Shown here one piece after another: positions 15,823 to 24,003 of a DNA stretch of 64,000 bases. Below the pieces are notes generated by a model, which was given only the letters and a program-made list of their open reading frames with translations, did no database searches and was not told the DNA's origin. The first letter of the stretch is position 1, and each line of letters starts with the position of its first letter. The position numbers and the translations under genes were made by a program. Origin of the DNA: Dolichospermum flos-aquae CCAP 1403/13F (lineage in GTDB: Bacteria; Cyanobacteriota; Cyanobacteriia; Cyanobacteriales; Nostocaceae); assembly GCF_012516395.1 (NCBI RefSeq), contig NZ_CP051206.1, forward strand, positions 4,841,334 to 4,905,333. The letters are read 5' to 3'.

Positions 15823-16689
15823 ATGGCTACTAACACATCCTCTAACACATCCTCTAACACATCCTTCTTGCTCCAGTTAATAGGTATAATCTGTATATTG
15901 TTCTTCTCTGTAGACTGTCTATTTTTATTATTCCCTTTCCAATTTACAGATAAACTCTGGCAAGTTAACTTGTGCAGAAGTCTTGTAGATCAGGGTATTA
16001 TACCATTGCTTGGTCTGGGAGCAATTCTAATTGCATACTGGGTTAATAAATCTAGTGGATCTAGTGAAAGTAGTCGTTCCTCGTCTTCTGGTCTAAAATT
16101 GCCAATTTTTATCCTCTCTAGTTTGTTAGGACTGATATTTTTGTTGATTTTTCCCCTACATCTGAGTAACGTCAATCAAGTAAAGGCAGAGGGGTTAGCA
16201 CGGATTGAGAAAGAAGCGGAACAGTCAGAAAACCAAGTGAAAAATCAATTAGCACAACTCCAAAATCAACTTGGTAATGATCAGGTAAAAGCATCTCTAG
16301 AGAAACAACGCGCTGCATTAAAAGAGCAACTCAGAACCCAGCTAAATGAACTGGTTAAGGATGACGAAAAGTATAATCAGGCACTTAGCAATAGTCAATT
16401 ACCTGAGGCACAGAAGGATCTACTCAAGCAGTATAAAACAAATCTTAACTCTCTTGATAATTTTATCGCCCAGCAAACAGACCCTCAAAAACTAGCAACC
16501 CAAAGACTTAACCAAATTCAGACTCAAACACAACAACAGTTGCAGAAAACCGAGGAAGATGCCTGGAAGGAATTGCGAACTGGTATTAATAGTTTATTAT
16601 TGTCAATTGGTTATATCGTCATCGGCTGGAGGGGATTAAGAGGTATGGGTATTTCCAAAAGTAGTTCTAGAGGGTTAGTAGCTCGTTAG
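15823..16689 (+). CDS. HpsJ-like membrane protein
   Basis: 288 residues. Membrane segments lie at about 13-37, 57-72, 92-112 and 250-268. Between them is a long Gln/Glu/Lys-rich coiled coil (about 120-245). This layout matches the HpsJ family linked to hormogonium polysaccharide secretion and motility in Nostoc. The first codons contain three 12-bp repeats of TCTAACACATCC type, giving the N-terminal SSNTSSNTS. No other hps genes are adjacent. The family call rests on architecture and is moderately secure. Confidence 0.6.
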   Translation: MATNTSSNTSSNTSFLLQLIGIICILFFSVDCLFLLFPFQFTDKLWQVNLCRSLVDQGIIPLLGLGAILIAYWVNKSSGSSESSRSSSSGLKLPIFILSSLLGLIFLLIFPLHLSNVNQVKAEGLARIEKEAEQSENQVKNQLAQLQNQLGNDQVKASLEKQRAALKEQLRTQLNELVKDDEKYNQALSNSQLPEAQKDLLKQYKTNLNSLDNFIAQQTDPQKLATQRLNQIQTQTQQQLQKTEEDAWKELRTGINSLLLSIGYIVIGWRGLRGMGISKSSSRGLVAR

Positions 16690-16786
16690 TAATTTGCTAA
16701 CAAATAATAATGTAACCCTAGTTAGTATCCTATGTACACGCTGTTTGGTAGAATGTCTAGGTTGTTTAATCTCATGATCTTCATCT

Positions 16787-17290
16787 TTGAGTCAGTCAAT
16801 AGATACTATTAAACTCGATACCTTAGCCCAAGAACTAGCAACCATCCAGCAAACAGGTTCCAAGCGGATTGCCTTGCTAGGTTCTCGTCATGTGCCAATT
16901 ACCCATCAGAACCTCATTGAAATGATGACTTATGCCCTGATTCTATCGGGCAACCGCATCATTACTTCTGGTGCTACAGGCACAAACTCTGCGGCCATCC
17001 GGGGCGCAACCAAGGCTGATCCCAACTTACTCACGGTCATTTTACCCCAAAGTTTGGAACGTCAACCCCAAGAATCGCGCCAGCAATTAGAACAGGTTAT
17101 GCACTTAGTGGAAAACCCCAGTAATGATAACTTGTCCCTAGCTGAAGCGAGTTACCTATGTAACAAAGAAATCGTCTCTCGCTGTCAACAACTAATCTGC
17201 TTTGCATTTCACGATAGTCGCACTTTGCTACAAACTTGTAGTGATGCCGAAGACCAGCGAAAAGTGGTAACACTCTTCTACTTTGATTAG
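16787..17290 (+). CDS. DprA/Smf-like Rossmann-fold protein (DNA recombination-mediator-like)
   Basis: 167 residues. KRIALLGSRHVPITHQNLIE followed by GNRIITSGATGTNSAAIRGA is the DprA/Smf-type nucleotide- or DNA-binding Rossmann signature, also shared with LOG-like proteins. It is much shorter than full DprA (about 370 residues) and lacks the SAM and winged-helix parts. The start is TTG at 16787; an in-frame TGA at 16775 forbids a longer protein and no ATG lies near. A role in DNA uptake or recombination is by family only. Confidence 0.7.
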   Translation: MSQSIDTIKLDTLAQELATIQQTGSKRIALLGSRHVPITHQNLIEMMTYALILSGNRIITSGATGTNSAAIRGATKADPNLLTVILPQSLERQPQESRQQLEQVMHLVENPSNDNLSLAEASYLCNKEIVSRCQQLICFAFHDSRTLLQTCSDAEDQRKVVTLFYFD

Positions 17291-17427
17291 CGTGAACGGC
17301 AGTTTTTGCAAAGCTAATGATAGAGATGGAAAATCATTGGGTAAAGGGTAATGATTTCACTAAATTACCCCTTATCCATTGACAAAAATGATCAATACCT
17401 GACCAAGTACCCTATTAAATTAGTTGA

Positions 17428-17844
17428 ATGTCTTTATCTCTATTACCAGTACCTGCTATTTTTTTATCCTCTATTGTCGTTGCGGCTATTCTCATTTATC
17501 TACCCTATTTATTAGTAGCTTTTGCTAGAGTGCAAGTAGGATATGATTTGTCTGCACCTCGCGCCATGTTTGACAAGTTGCCTCCCTATGCCCAACGGGC
17601 AACATGGGCCCATGAAAACTCCTTTGAAGCGTTTATGGTTTTTGCCGCAGCCGCACTAATGGCTTATGTCACTGGAGTGAATTCTCCCCAGGGAGTGAAT
17701 GCAGCGATCGCTTTTCTGATTGCCCGTTTGCTATACTCTATTTTCTATATTGCAAATATACCTTTGTTAAGATCGCTCATGTTTGGTATTGCTTCTTTTA
17801 GTTCGGGAACTCTGTTTTTCCTCAGTCTCATGCAAGTTAAATAA
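17428..17844 (+). CDS. MAPEG family membrane protein
   Basis: 138 residues with four hydrophobic segments (about 6-30, 65-82, 88-108 and 113-135). The MAPEG hallmark region AQRATWAHENSFEAFMVFAAA contains the conserved Glu/Asn of the glutathione-binding site. Eukaryotic members are glutathione-dependent transferases or peroxidases; bacterial roles are largely unknown. The gene lies 72 bp upstream of the yajQ homologue in the same direction and may be co-transcribed with it. Confidence 0.85.
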   Translation: MSLSLLPVPAIFLSSIVVAAILIYLPYLLVAFARVQVGYDLSAPRAMFDKLPPYAQRATWAHENSFEAFMVFAAAALMAYVTGVNSPQGVNAAIAFLIARLLYSIFYIANIPLLRSLMFGIASFSSGTLFFLSLMQVK

Positions 17845-17916
17845 TTAAGCTGAGGGAATAAGGATTTTTAATTTTGCCTCTTCTCTCTTACCAATTACCA
17901 ATTACCAATTTTATTT

Positions 17917-18408
17917 ATGGCTGCTTCTTTTTCCTTTGATATCGTCAGCGACTTTGATAGACAAGAATTAGTCAATACTATTGATCAAGTCATCAGAGAC
18001 GTTAAAAGCCGTTACGATCTTAAAGATACTAAAACCACAATCGAATTAAGCGAAGAAAAAATTACCGTTGGTACTGACAGCGACTTTACCTTAGAATCAG
18101 TCCATACCATCCTGCGGGAAAAAGCCGCCAAGCGGAATCTTTCTCAAAAAATCTTTGAATTTGGCAAAGTTGAATCTGCCAGCGGTAGCCGTGTTCGTCA
18201 AGAAATTACCCTGAAAAAAGGCATTAGCCAAGAAATTGCTAAACAAATTTCTAAGATAATTCGGGACGAAATTAAAAAGGTGCAAGCCTCAATTCAAGGT
18301 GACGCTGTGCGAGTGATAGCTAAATCAAAAGATGACTTACAACTCGTGATTCAACGGCTTAAACAAGAAGATTTCCCCGTCGCTTTGCAATTTACAAATT
18401 ATCGCTAG
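17917..18408 (+). CDS. yajQ: YajQ family nucleotide-binding protein
   Basis: 163 residues, the exact family length. It begins [18 protein letters not shown] and ends FTNYR, both diagnostic. YajQ proteins have two ferredoxin-like domains and bind nucleotides; some bind cyclic di-GMP and act as effectors. The binding ligand here is not known. A 10-bp stem hairpin (18417-18439) follows the stop codon. Confidence 0.95.
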   Translation: MAASFSFDIVSDFDRQELVNTIDQVIRDVKSRYDLKDTKTTIELSEEKITVGTDSDFTLESVHTILREKAAKRNLSQKIFEFGKVESASGSRVRQEITLKKGISQEIAKQISKIIRDEIKKVQASIQGDAVRVIAKSKDDLQLVIQRLKQEDFPVALQFTNYR

Positions 18409-18416
18409 AAAATATA

Positions 18417-18439
18417 ATTGACAACTAACAGTTGTCAAT
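18417..18439 (+). terminator. Hairpin after yajQ
   Basis: ATTGACAACT and AGTTGTCAAT form a perfect 10-bp stem with AAC loop directly after the stop codon. There is no strong T-run. Confidence 0.5.
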
Positions 18440-18452
18440 TATTAATTGTCAA

Positions 18453-18565
18453 TTACTTCCGTCCCCCAATACTTTTTTGAAATGCCGGACGTTCAGATAT
18501 AGACTGAATATAATTCACGACTGCTGGGTAAGCACTCAAATCTAATTTGAGCATAATGGGAATTT
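18453..18565 (-). pseudogene. C-terminal fragment of a glutathione S-transferase
   Basis: The minus frame ending at the TAA at 18455-18453 reads LDLSAYPAVVNYIQSISERP and then AFQKSIGGRK, the typical last helix of a GST. The preceding codons run into the right end of the IS200/IS605-like remnant at 18566. No N-terminal GST sequence appears beyond the element, so the gene was truncated, perhaps by insertion followed by rearrangement. Confidence 0.7.
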
Positions 18566-18958
18566 GACACTCCCCGGTCTAAAGACACGGGGATTCTTGG
18601 TTCAACGAGACCACTTAAACTAGACTCCTTGCGTTATCTAGCTCAGAGGTGGGACTCTCCCCAAGCGTTAACTTTCGGTCTGCCCGACCGTAGTTGCATT
18701 ATTGCAAGTCCTGTTTAACTTGAAACGAGAAAGTTTCAAAATTCTGATTCGTCTAGTCCCTATAAATCTTTTACCTACTGCTAGAAGGAAACTAGAACAA
18801 TGCAGTAGAACCACATAGATTTAATTGTCAAGGTACAGATTACCGTTAGGCAGTTAGGTTTTTATACAGGTTGATTACCTTTCCTGTTACAAGTAGTATA
18901 GCACAGGTCGCTGGGGGATAAATCCCCTCTTGTAGCTTTCATCCCCGGCTTAAAAGAC
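18566..18958 (-). mobile_element. Non-autonomous IS200/IS605-type remnant with possible omega RNA sequence
   Basis: About 390 bp without an ORF. One end has the hairpin CCCCGGTCTAAAGACACGGGG (described by its stem: CCCCG and GTCT pairing with AGAC and CGGGG, 18572-18592). The other has GGGGAT/ATCCCC (18914-18927) followed by CTTTCATCCCCGGCTTAA. Subterminal imperfect hairpins instead of inverted ends are typical of this superfamily, and the sequence GAATCCCCGTGTCTTTAGAC on the minus strand resembles the right ends of cyanobacterial tnpB elements. Both tnpA and tnpB are absent. The right end faces the GST fragment. Confidence 0.6.
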
Positions 18959-19038
18959 ATTAACACCTAAAAATCCTAAAAATTTTTAGGTGACAATTCT
19001 AGCCGCATTTAGTACCCGTTTGCGCTCTATCGAATAAT

Positions 19039-19215
19039 TTAAGATGTGGGAATTTGTTTACAGATAGCTTCTAATGCGGCTGTAGGAATGGGTTCTATCA
19101 CTTCAATTTGCTCCACTTCCCCATCTTCTTTATATAAGCAAGTAGATAAACAAAGCATAATATATTCATCAGTATTGAAAGCGGTAGCATCAGCATAAGC
19201 AATTATTGTTGTCAT
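19039..19215 (-). CDS. Small protein of unknown function (58 aa)
   Basis: The ATG at 19215-19213 to the TAA at 19039 gives MTTIIAYADATAFNTDEYIM... and ends AALEAICKQIPTS, 58 residues. It is acidic and soluble, with one CLSTC motif in the middle. There is no signal peptide. Possible ribosome signals GAGACATTTCTC precede it. It is too short for family assignment, but composition and a clean start/stop make it plausible. Confidence 0.45.
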   Translation of the reverse strand: MTTIIAYADATAFNTDEYIMLCLSTCLYKEDGEVEQIEVIEPIPTAALEAICKQIPTS

Positions 19216-19532
19216 GAGAAATGTCTCTTCTAGAATTGGTAAATAGGGGTTGGTTAGTTGTTAGTTGTCCGTTGTCATTGGTAAAACTCTTATTGCCTAT
19301 TGCCTATTACCTCTTCCCTCTTCCCTCTTCCCCTGATCATTAAAATTTACACTTCAATTCTTCAGAATTTTACTGATTCGGGAATTGAACTTGGGTATGA
19401 AGTATACATTATTAGATTTATGGCTCATCTGTTGTTGGATGTAAAATCCACGTCCTTCAATCATCCTAGAGTCATCAGGACACAAAAACTGTAACTTTAT
19501 TTGACAAACCAAGTAAACCAAATAGGCAAAGT
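19216..19532. other. Intergenic region with heptamer repeats
   Basis: 317 bp. It contains GTTAGTTGTTAGTTGTCC-type heptamers (19252-19275) and a CTCTTCCCTCTTCCCTCTTC tract (19312-19332). No ORF is supported. The promoter of the TPR gene is probably in the last 100 bp. Confidence 0.5.
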
Positions 19533-20243
19533 ATGAATAAGCACTCTTTTTTAAATTCTGGTATTCAAAACAATCAAGTATGTCTTTCTGATCAAAACAA
19601 TCCTTGTCATCAATGTGCGCCGTTACAGGATGGTAATGAATCAATGTTGGAAGAACGTTATTTACGCTCTTGTGCTTTGAAGTTAGCACAACAAGGGGAT
19701 TATACTAAAGCGATCGCACTGTTAAGTCACCTGATTGACCATCATCCCGAAAATGCGGTCGATTACAATAACCGAGGGCTGATTTATTTTCAAAGTGGTG
19801 ATAGCCAAAAAGCTATCTCTGATTATAACAAAGCCTTAGATTTAAATTCTAAATTAGCTAGTGCCTACAATAATCGGGCTAATTATTACGCTGCTTGTGG
19901 TGAATTAACAGCCGCATTGGCTGATTATGAACAAGCATTAGATCTAAATCCCCATCATGTTCGGGCTTGGATTAATCGCAGTATTACTTTACGCGACTTG
20001 GGAGACTATGCAGAAGCTATTGAAAACTTAGAAATTGCCATGCTGTTTGGTCAACTCAAAGGCAACATTTGGGCGGAACAGGGACGGACTTATCATCTCT
20101 GGGGTGATTGGAATTGTGCAATCGCGAATTATCGTCGCGCATTGGCAGAACTACCATCTTTAAATCATCAAGATGTTTCCGGTTATCGCTTACGGTTACA
20201 AATCGAAAATTGGTTAAACGAGTTGCTCTTTTTTGAAGACTAA
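19533..20243 (+). CDS. TPR-repeat protein, soluble
   Basis: 236 residues without signal peptide. A Cys-bearing N-terminus (NPCHQCAPL) is followed by about five TPR units from residue 43, with signatures VDYNNRGLIYFQSGDSQKAI and SAYNNRANYYAACG. The last units are less regular and contain Trp (WINRS, GNIWAEQGRTYHLWGDWN). TPRs act as adaptor scaffolds; the partner is unknown. Confidence 0.82.
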   Translation: MNKHSFLNSGIQNNQVCLSDQNNPCHQCAPLQDGNESMLEERYLRSCALKLAQQGDYTKAIALLSHLIDHHPENAVDYNNRGLIYFQSGDSQKAISDYNKALDLNSKLASAYNNRANYYAACGELTAALADYEQALDLNPHHVRAWINRSITLRDLGDYAEAIENLEIAMLFGQLKGNIWAEQGRTYHLWGDWNCAIANYRRALAELPSLNHQDVSGYRLRLQIENWLNELLFFED

Positions 20244-20384
20244 TTTAGTAGATGGCTTAATTCAGATTTTTAGCATTCAATTGGTAAAACTGACTCAAAA
20301 ATTTGAGTTTCATGACTAAATATAAAGTTGTATCATTTGGTAGTCACCCTAATAACCGTGATGATTAATATATTTTCTGCACTT

Positions 20385-20795
20385 TTATGGTGCTGAGTTA
20401 GATTGTTCCGTTCCAGTCTGCTCTTGATTCATCAATATAACTGGACGCTGATTAGGGTCAAAGCGAAATGATTTTTGTTGCATAATACTTTTAGCTTCCC
20501 CAGGATCAAAGTTGCGGCTAAATTCTGTCTGTAAGTTTTGCACACGCCCTTCCATAACTTTTACTTCGGTACGAACTGTTCGCAACTTATCCTGTTGTGA
20601 CCAATGATAAGGTAATAATTGTACTAAAGCAGATACTGCTGCTGCACTAATAACTATATTAACTGCTACTTTGGCTGTAGTTTCCAGTGCCATTATTTGA
20701 TAAGCACGTTGGCGTAAATGTCGTTTAGGTCTGGGTACAGTTCGGCGTTGTTCTACGGGCTGTAGAGGAGGTTTAGATGGTTGAAACGCATTCAT
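20385..20795 (-). CDS. Conserved cyanobacterial protein with one membrane segment and coiled coil
   Basis: 136 residues. A basic Pro/Arg-rich N-terminus (RRTVPRPKRHLRQRAYQ) is followed by one hydrophobic segment (about 38-62: TAKVAVNIVISAAAVSALVQ). A short coiled coil with QDKLRTVRTEVKVMEGRVQN and a Gln/Asn-rich tail follow. The N-in, single-pass topology with a coiled coil recalls small divisome or septum proteins, but I do not recognise a family. Confidence 0.6.
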   Translation of the reverse strand: MNAFQPSKPPLQPVEQRRTVPRPKRHLRQRAYQIMALETTAKVAVNIVISAAAVSALVQLLPYHWSQQDKLRTVRTEVKVMEGRVQNLQTEFSRNFDPGEAKSIMQQKSFRFDPNQRPVILMNQEQTGTEQSNSAP

Positions 20796-21038
20796 GGTGC
20801 TAACAAAAAACTCGCTGATTTACGGTAATTACCGTCAAAAGCAAACAGGTGCTAATTGCGGCTTAATTTAGCTGCCATATTACTCCATTTTCTGGAAATT
20901 TATACAAGTATGAAGATGAATAAAATATTACCTAGTAAAGTAGGGGCGATTCCTAAAATTCCCATAGTTTAGAACTACAAGTATTTGAAATCTACTCCTA
21001 CTTATGGATTAAGCACCTGTAACAGCGTTACACTGGTG

Positions 21039-21134
21039 TTATTTGTATAGTTCTGTAGCTAAACGCCAAGCTAGAATTCCTGGAATTAGTGCTACAGCTA
21101 ACGCAATGTAAACTTGGGTATCTGAGATAGGCAT
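21039..21134 (-). CDS. psaM: Photosystem I subunit XII, PsaM
   Basis: 31 residues: starts [14 protein letters not shown] and ends [10 protein letters not shown], the expected PsaM single-helix protein of the photosystem I trimer interface. Length and the LxTELYK ending are diagnostic. A strong Shine-Dalgarno AGGAGG lies 8-9 bp before the ATG. It is easily missed because of its size. Confidence 0.95.
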   Translation of the reverse strand: MPISDTQVYIALAVALIPGILAWRLATELYK

Positions 21135-21288
21135 GATAGAAATCCTCCTAAGTTGAACTTGATTTTCAAGACTCCGTTTACTACTTTTCCCTGTTTTGCC
21201 AAAATAAGGAAACATCTTGTTACAAGATGCAACAAAAACTGGGGATTTGTCAGTTGTTCATTGTCCGTTGTCATTGGGAAGAAATATT

Positions 21289-21396
21289 CCCCTACTTCCC
21301 CTACTTCCCCTACCTCCCCTACCTCCCCTACTTCCCCTACCTCCCCTACTTCCCCTACCTCCCCTACTTCCCCTACTTCCCCTACCTCCCCTACTT
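21289..21396. repeat. Tandem 9-bp repeat, 12 units (CCCCTACTT/CCCCTACCT)
   Basis: Exactly twelve 9-bp units without indel, alternating TT and CT at the last positions. The array ends 10 bp before the ATG of the FGGY kinase gene. No Shine-Dalgarno is visible between array and ATG. Confidence 0.95.
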
Positions 21397-21406
21397 CCCT
21401 TAATTT

Positions 21407-22699
21407 ATGACTTTATCGCTTGGTATTGACTTTGGTACTTCTGGCGCACGGGGTGTGGTAATTGATGAAGAAGGTCGGATTCTGTCCGAAATGCGCCATT
21501 GTTGGCAGGTTGGGACTGTTGATTGGCTGAAATGTTGGCAACAGGCTTTATGGAGTCTATTAGGGCAAATTCCGGGGGTGTTAAGGGGGGAAATCGGAGC
21601 GATCGCTATTAATGGGACTTCTTCCACTATTTTACTGACTGATGGGGCTGGAAAGCCTGTGGACGCGCCACTATTGTACAATGATGCTCGGGGTGCAGTG
21701 GTTTTAGAACGATTGAGCAGGATTGCGCCAGCAAATCACACTGTATTAAGTGCTACATCTAGTCTAGCGAAACTCCTCTGGATGCAAGAATTACCTGATT
21801 TTGCAAAAGCCAGATATTTATTGCATCAAGCCGATTGGCTGGGATTTCTCTTGCATGGAAAGTTAGGTATTAGCGATTACCACAACGCCTTAAAATTGGG
21901 TTATGACGTGGAAAAATTGCAATATCCAGCATGGTTGGAACAGCTAGAAATTCCCCTCCAGTTACCGCAAGTCTTAGCGCCGGGTACAGCCATTGGTGAA
22001 TTACTTCCCCAGATTGCGGCCGATTTTGGCTTTAAAGGCGATTGTTTAGTGGTTGCTGGCACAACAGATAGTATTGCGGCTTTTCTAGCCAGTGGAGCTA
22101 AATTTCCGGGGGAGGCGGTAACTTCTCTCGGTTCAACTTTGGTACTAAAACTTTTAAGTCGGCATAGAATTGAAGATGCGCGATATGGAATTTATAGCCA
22201 TCGTTTAGGAGATTTGTGGTTGACTGGAGGTGCATCCAATACGGGTGGTGCTATTTTGAAGCATTTTTTCAGCGATGTTGAGTTGGTGAGGTTAAGTGCG
22301 GAAATTGATCCAACTCAAGCCAGTGTGTTAGATTATCATCCATTATTGAAACCAGGCGATCGCTTTCCCATTAATGATCCCCAATTATTACCCAGACTAG
22401 AACCACGTCCAGATCAACCTCAAGAATTTCTACATGGTTTATTAGAAAGTATGGCTAGAATAGAAACTAGAGGATATGAACTATTACAAAATCTAGGTGC
22501 AGATCCTTTAACTCATATTTATACAGCAGGTGGTGGTGCTGCTAATTCTACTTGGACGGCTATTCGTCAACGTTATTTAAAAGTACCTATTGTTTCATCA
22601 AAGAATACAGAGGCAGCTTATGGAACGGCACTTTTGGCAATGGGGAATAAATTAATAGAAAAACGAACCACAGAGGACACAGAGGACGCGGAGGAATGA
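21407..22699 (+). CDS. FGGY-family sugar kinase (D-ribulose/xylulose kinase-like)
   Basis: 430 residues, a short FGGY kinase. The N-terminal phosphate loop reads LSLGIDFGTSGARGVVIDEE, the substrate region APLLYNDARG, and the second ATP-binding domain holds GTTDSIAAFLASG and TAGGGAANSTWTAIRQRYL. The closest known type is the cyanobacterial/plant ribulose kinase clade, which is smaller than bacterial xylulokinases. The sugar is inferred. The ATG at 21407 lies immediately behind a 12-unit tandem repeat and has no obvious ribosome site. The last codons (RTTEDTEDAEE) fall in an ACAGAGGACACAGAGGACGC-type repeat, so the C-terminus may be repeat-derived. Confidence 0.85.
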   Translation: MTLSLGIDFGTSGARGVVIDEEGRILSEMRHCWQVGTVDWLKCWQQALWSLLGQIPGVLRGEIGAIAINGTSSTILLTDGAGKPVDAPLLYNDARGAVVLERLSRIAPANHTVLSATSSLAKLLWMQELPDFAKARYLLHQADWLGFLLHGKLGISDYHNALKLGYDVEKLQYPAWLEQLEIPLQLPQVLAPGTAIGELLPQIAADFGFKGDCLVVAGTTDSIAAFLASGAKFPGEAVTSLGSTLVLKLLSRHRIEDARYGIYSHRLGDLWLTGGASNTGGAILKHFFSDVELVRLSAEIDPTQASVLDYHPLLKPGDRFPINDPQLLPRLEPRPDQPQEFLHGLLESMARIETRGYELLQNLGADPLTHIYTAGGGAANSTWTAIRQRYLKVPIVSSKNTEAAYGTALLAMGNKLIEKRTTEDTEDAEE

Positions 22700-22764
22700 G
22701 GAGGGAAAGAATTATTTATAAGTTGTAAAGTTAAGTTTAATTCAGTATTCAATTGTTAATTTAT

Positions 22765-23469
22765 ATGGTTATGAATCTAATCACTAAGCTAGTTTCCCAA
22801 ATGTATAACAATTTCAAGTTTCCGCAAATCTTGGTCTTTGGTTTGATTATTACCAGCTTGTTTGCCTGTGGTTTAGATGTCACTGAAAATAGTACATCTG
22901 CAAATGCTAAAAATCCCGAACAGTCACAATTAAACCAAAATACTTTACCTAAATCTATTTCTCAAGCAGTGCTAAGGGATGCTTCTAGAGTTTCTGGGAT
23001 AAAAAGTTCTGATTTGCAAATTACTCAAGTTACATCTACCAATTTTAGTAATCCCTGTGCTTTCAAATTTGGGGAAGTTTGCACAAGGGAATATAATCCT
23101 ATTCCCGGTTGGATTGTAATTGTCCAAGTGCAAAAACAATCTTGGACTTATCATGTGAATAAATCTGGTTCACAAATTCTGTTAGATCCGAAAATTAGCA
23201 GTAATCAATTACCGAAAAAAATTGCTAATGCGGTTTTGAGTAATGCTTCTAAACGTTCTGGTTTAGCAGTAAATTCTTTGAAAATTACCCAGTCAATTCA
23301 GAAAACTTTTAGTAATTCCTGCGTTTTTAATTTTGGTGAAGTCTGCACCCAGAATTTTGCTCCCATTAAAGGTTGGGAAGTAATTGTCAAAGTTAAAAGC
23401 CAGTTTTGGACTTATCATGTAGATATAACTGGTACACGCCTAGTTTTAGATCCTCAGGGTATGGATTAA
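22765..23469 (+). CDS. Exported lipoprotein with two tandem copies of one domain
   Basis: 234 residues from the ATG at 22765; the ATG at 22801 (MYNNFKFPQILVFG) gives a more typical leader. The lipobox is SLFACG. Two homologous domains of about 80 residues follow. Each starts LPKxIxxAVLxxASxxSG, has a Cys pair in FSNxCxFxFGEVCT, continues PIxGWxVIVxVxxQxWTYHV and ends LDP. The paired Cys may form a disulfide. This repeated secreted domain is seen in other cyanobacteria but has no known function to me. The gene lies 65 bp behind the kinase gene. Confidence 0.7.
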   Translation: MVMNLITKLVSQMYNNFKFPQILVFGLIITSLFACGLDVTENSTSANAKNPEQSQLNQNTLPKSISQAVLRDASRVSGIKSSDLQITQVTSTNFSNPCAFKFGEVCTREYNPIPGWIVIVQVQKQSWTYHVNKSGSQILLDPKISSNQLPKKIANAVLSNASKRSGLAVNSLKITQSIQKTFSNSCVFNFGEVCTQNFAPIKGWEVIVKVKSQFWTYHVDITGTRLVLDPQGMD

Positions 23470-23583
23470 CCCGTCGAGAACTTGCAGAGTAATATCAACA
23501 GGTAACCGTTCAAAGGGGTAATTGGTGACTTAAATACCGTGAAATAGAATGTGTGAAGTAGTTATAGCTATGAAAATCACTAT

Positions 23584-24003
23584 TTGTTAGAAGCAATTGC
23601 AAATGGATTTTATCAGGATGAAAAACTAGAACAATTACCCGCAGGTTTACAAGGATATTATGAGAGTCATTGGCGAATTATGGGCATGACCAACAAACCC
23701 TTACCCAAGGATAAAATTAAAATTATTTATGCAATTTGTTTTGCTAAAACTGCCATATCTGATGATTTAATTGCTAAACATTCTAAACAAAGTAATCTGA
23801 AAGTACAGGAAGTTATTCGAGATTGGACACAGTTTTTACAAATACAAAAACAGGAAAATAATCAACCATATCTTTATCGCTTTTATCATGAAAGTTTCCG
23901 AGATTTCTTGCAAAAACAGGATATTGTGAAAGCTGCGGGGGTGACTTTATCAGAAGTTAAAAAAGAAATCTCCGACAATATCAGTGAGGGATTATATGAC
24001 TAA
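23584..24003 (+). pseudogene. Fragment of NTPase-WD40 protein: pre-repeat helical region
   Basis: The reading frame contains LLEAIANGFYQDEKLEQLPA, YYESHWRIM and YRFYHESFRDFLQ, the winged-helix end of NACHT/AAA-type NTPases that precedes WD40 domains in cyanobacteria. The NTPase core upstream is missing. The frame ends SEGLYD at 24003 while the continuation is in the next frame from 23984 onward, so a one-base frameshift separates it from the WD40 part. The open frame also extends a few codons upstream of the TTG at 23584. Confidence 0.7.

Noticed and set aside
18566-18958. Possible tRNA or riboswitch between GST fragment and the small gene
   Set aside because: No cloverleaf or T-loop sequence; the terminal hairpins fit an IS200/IS605-type end better.
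21289-21396. Possible CRISPR-like array
   Set aside because: Units are only 9 bp and contiguous with no spacers.
21153-21410. Open frame with a long (Pro-Thr-Ser) repeat, and an overlapping Leu/Pro frame
   Set aside because: It is produced entirely by the 9-bp tandem repeat; there is no ribosome site or plausible protein, and the array is the leader of the kinase gene.
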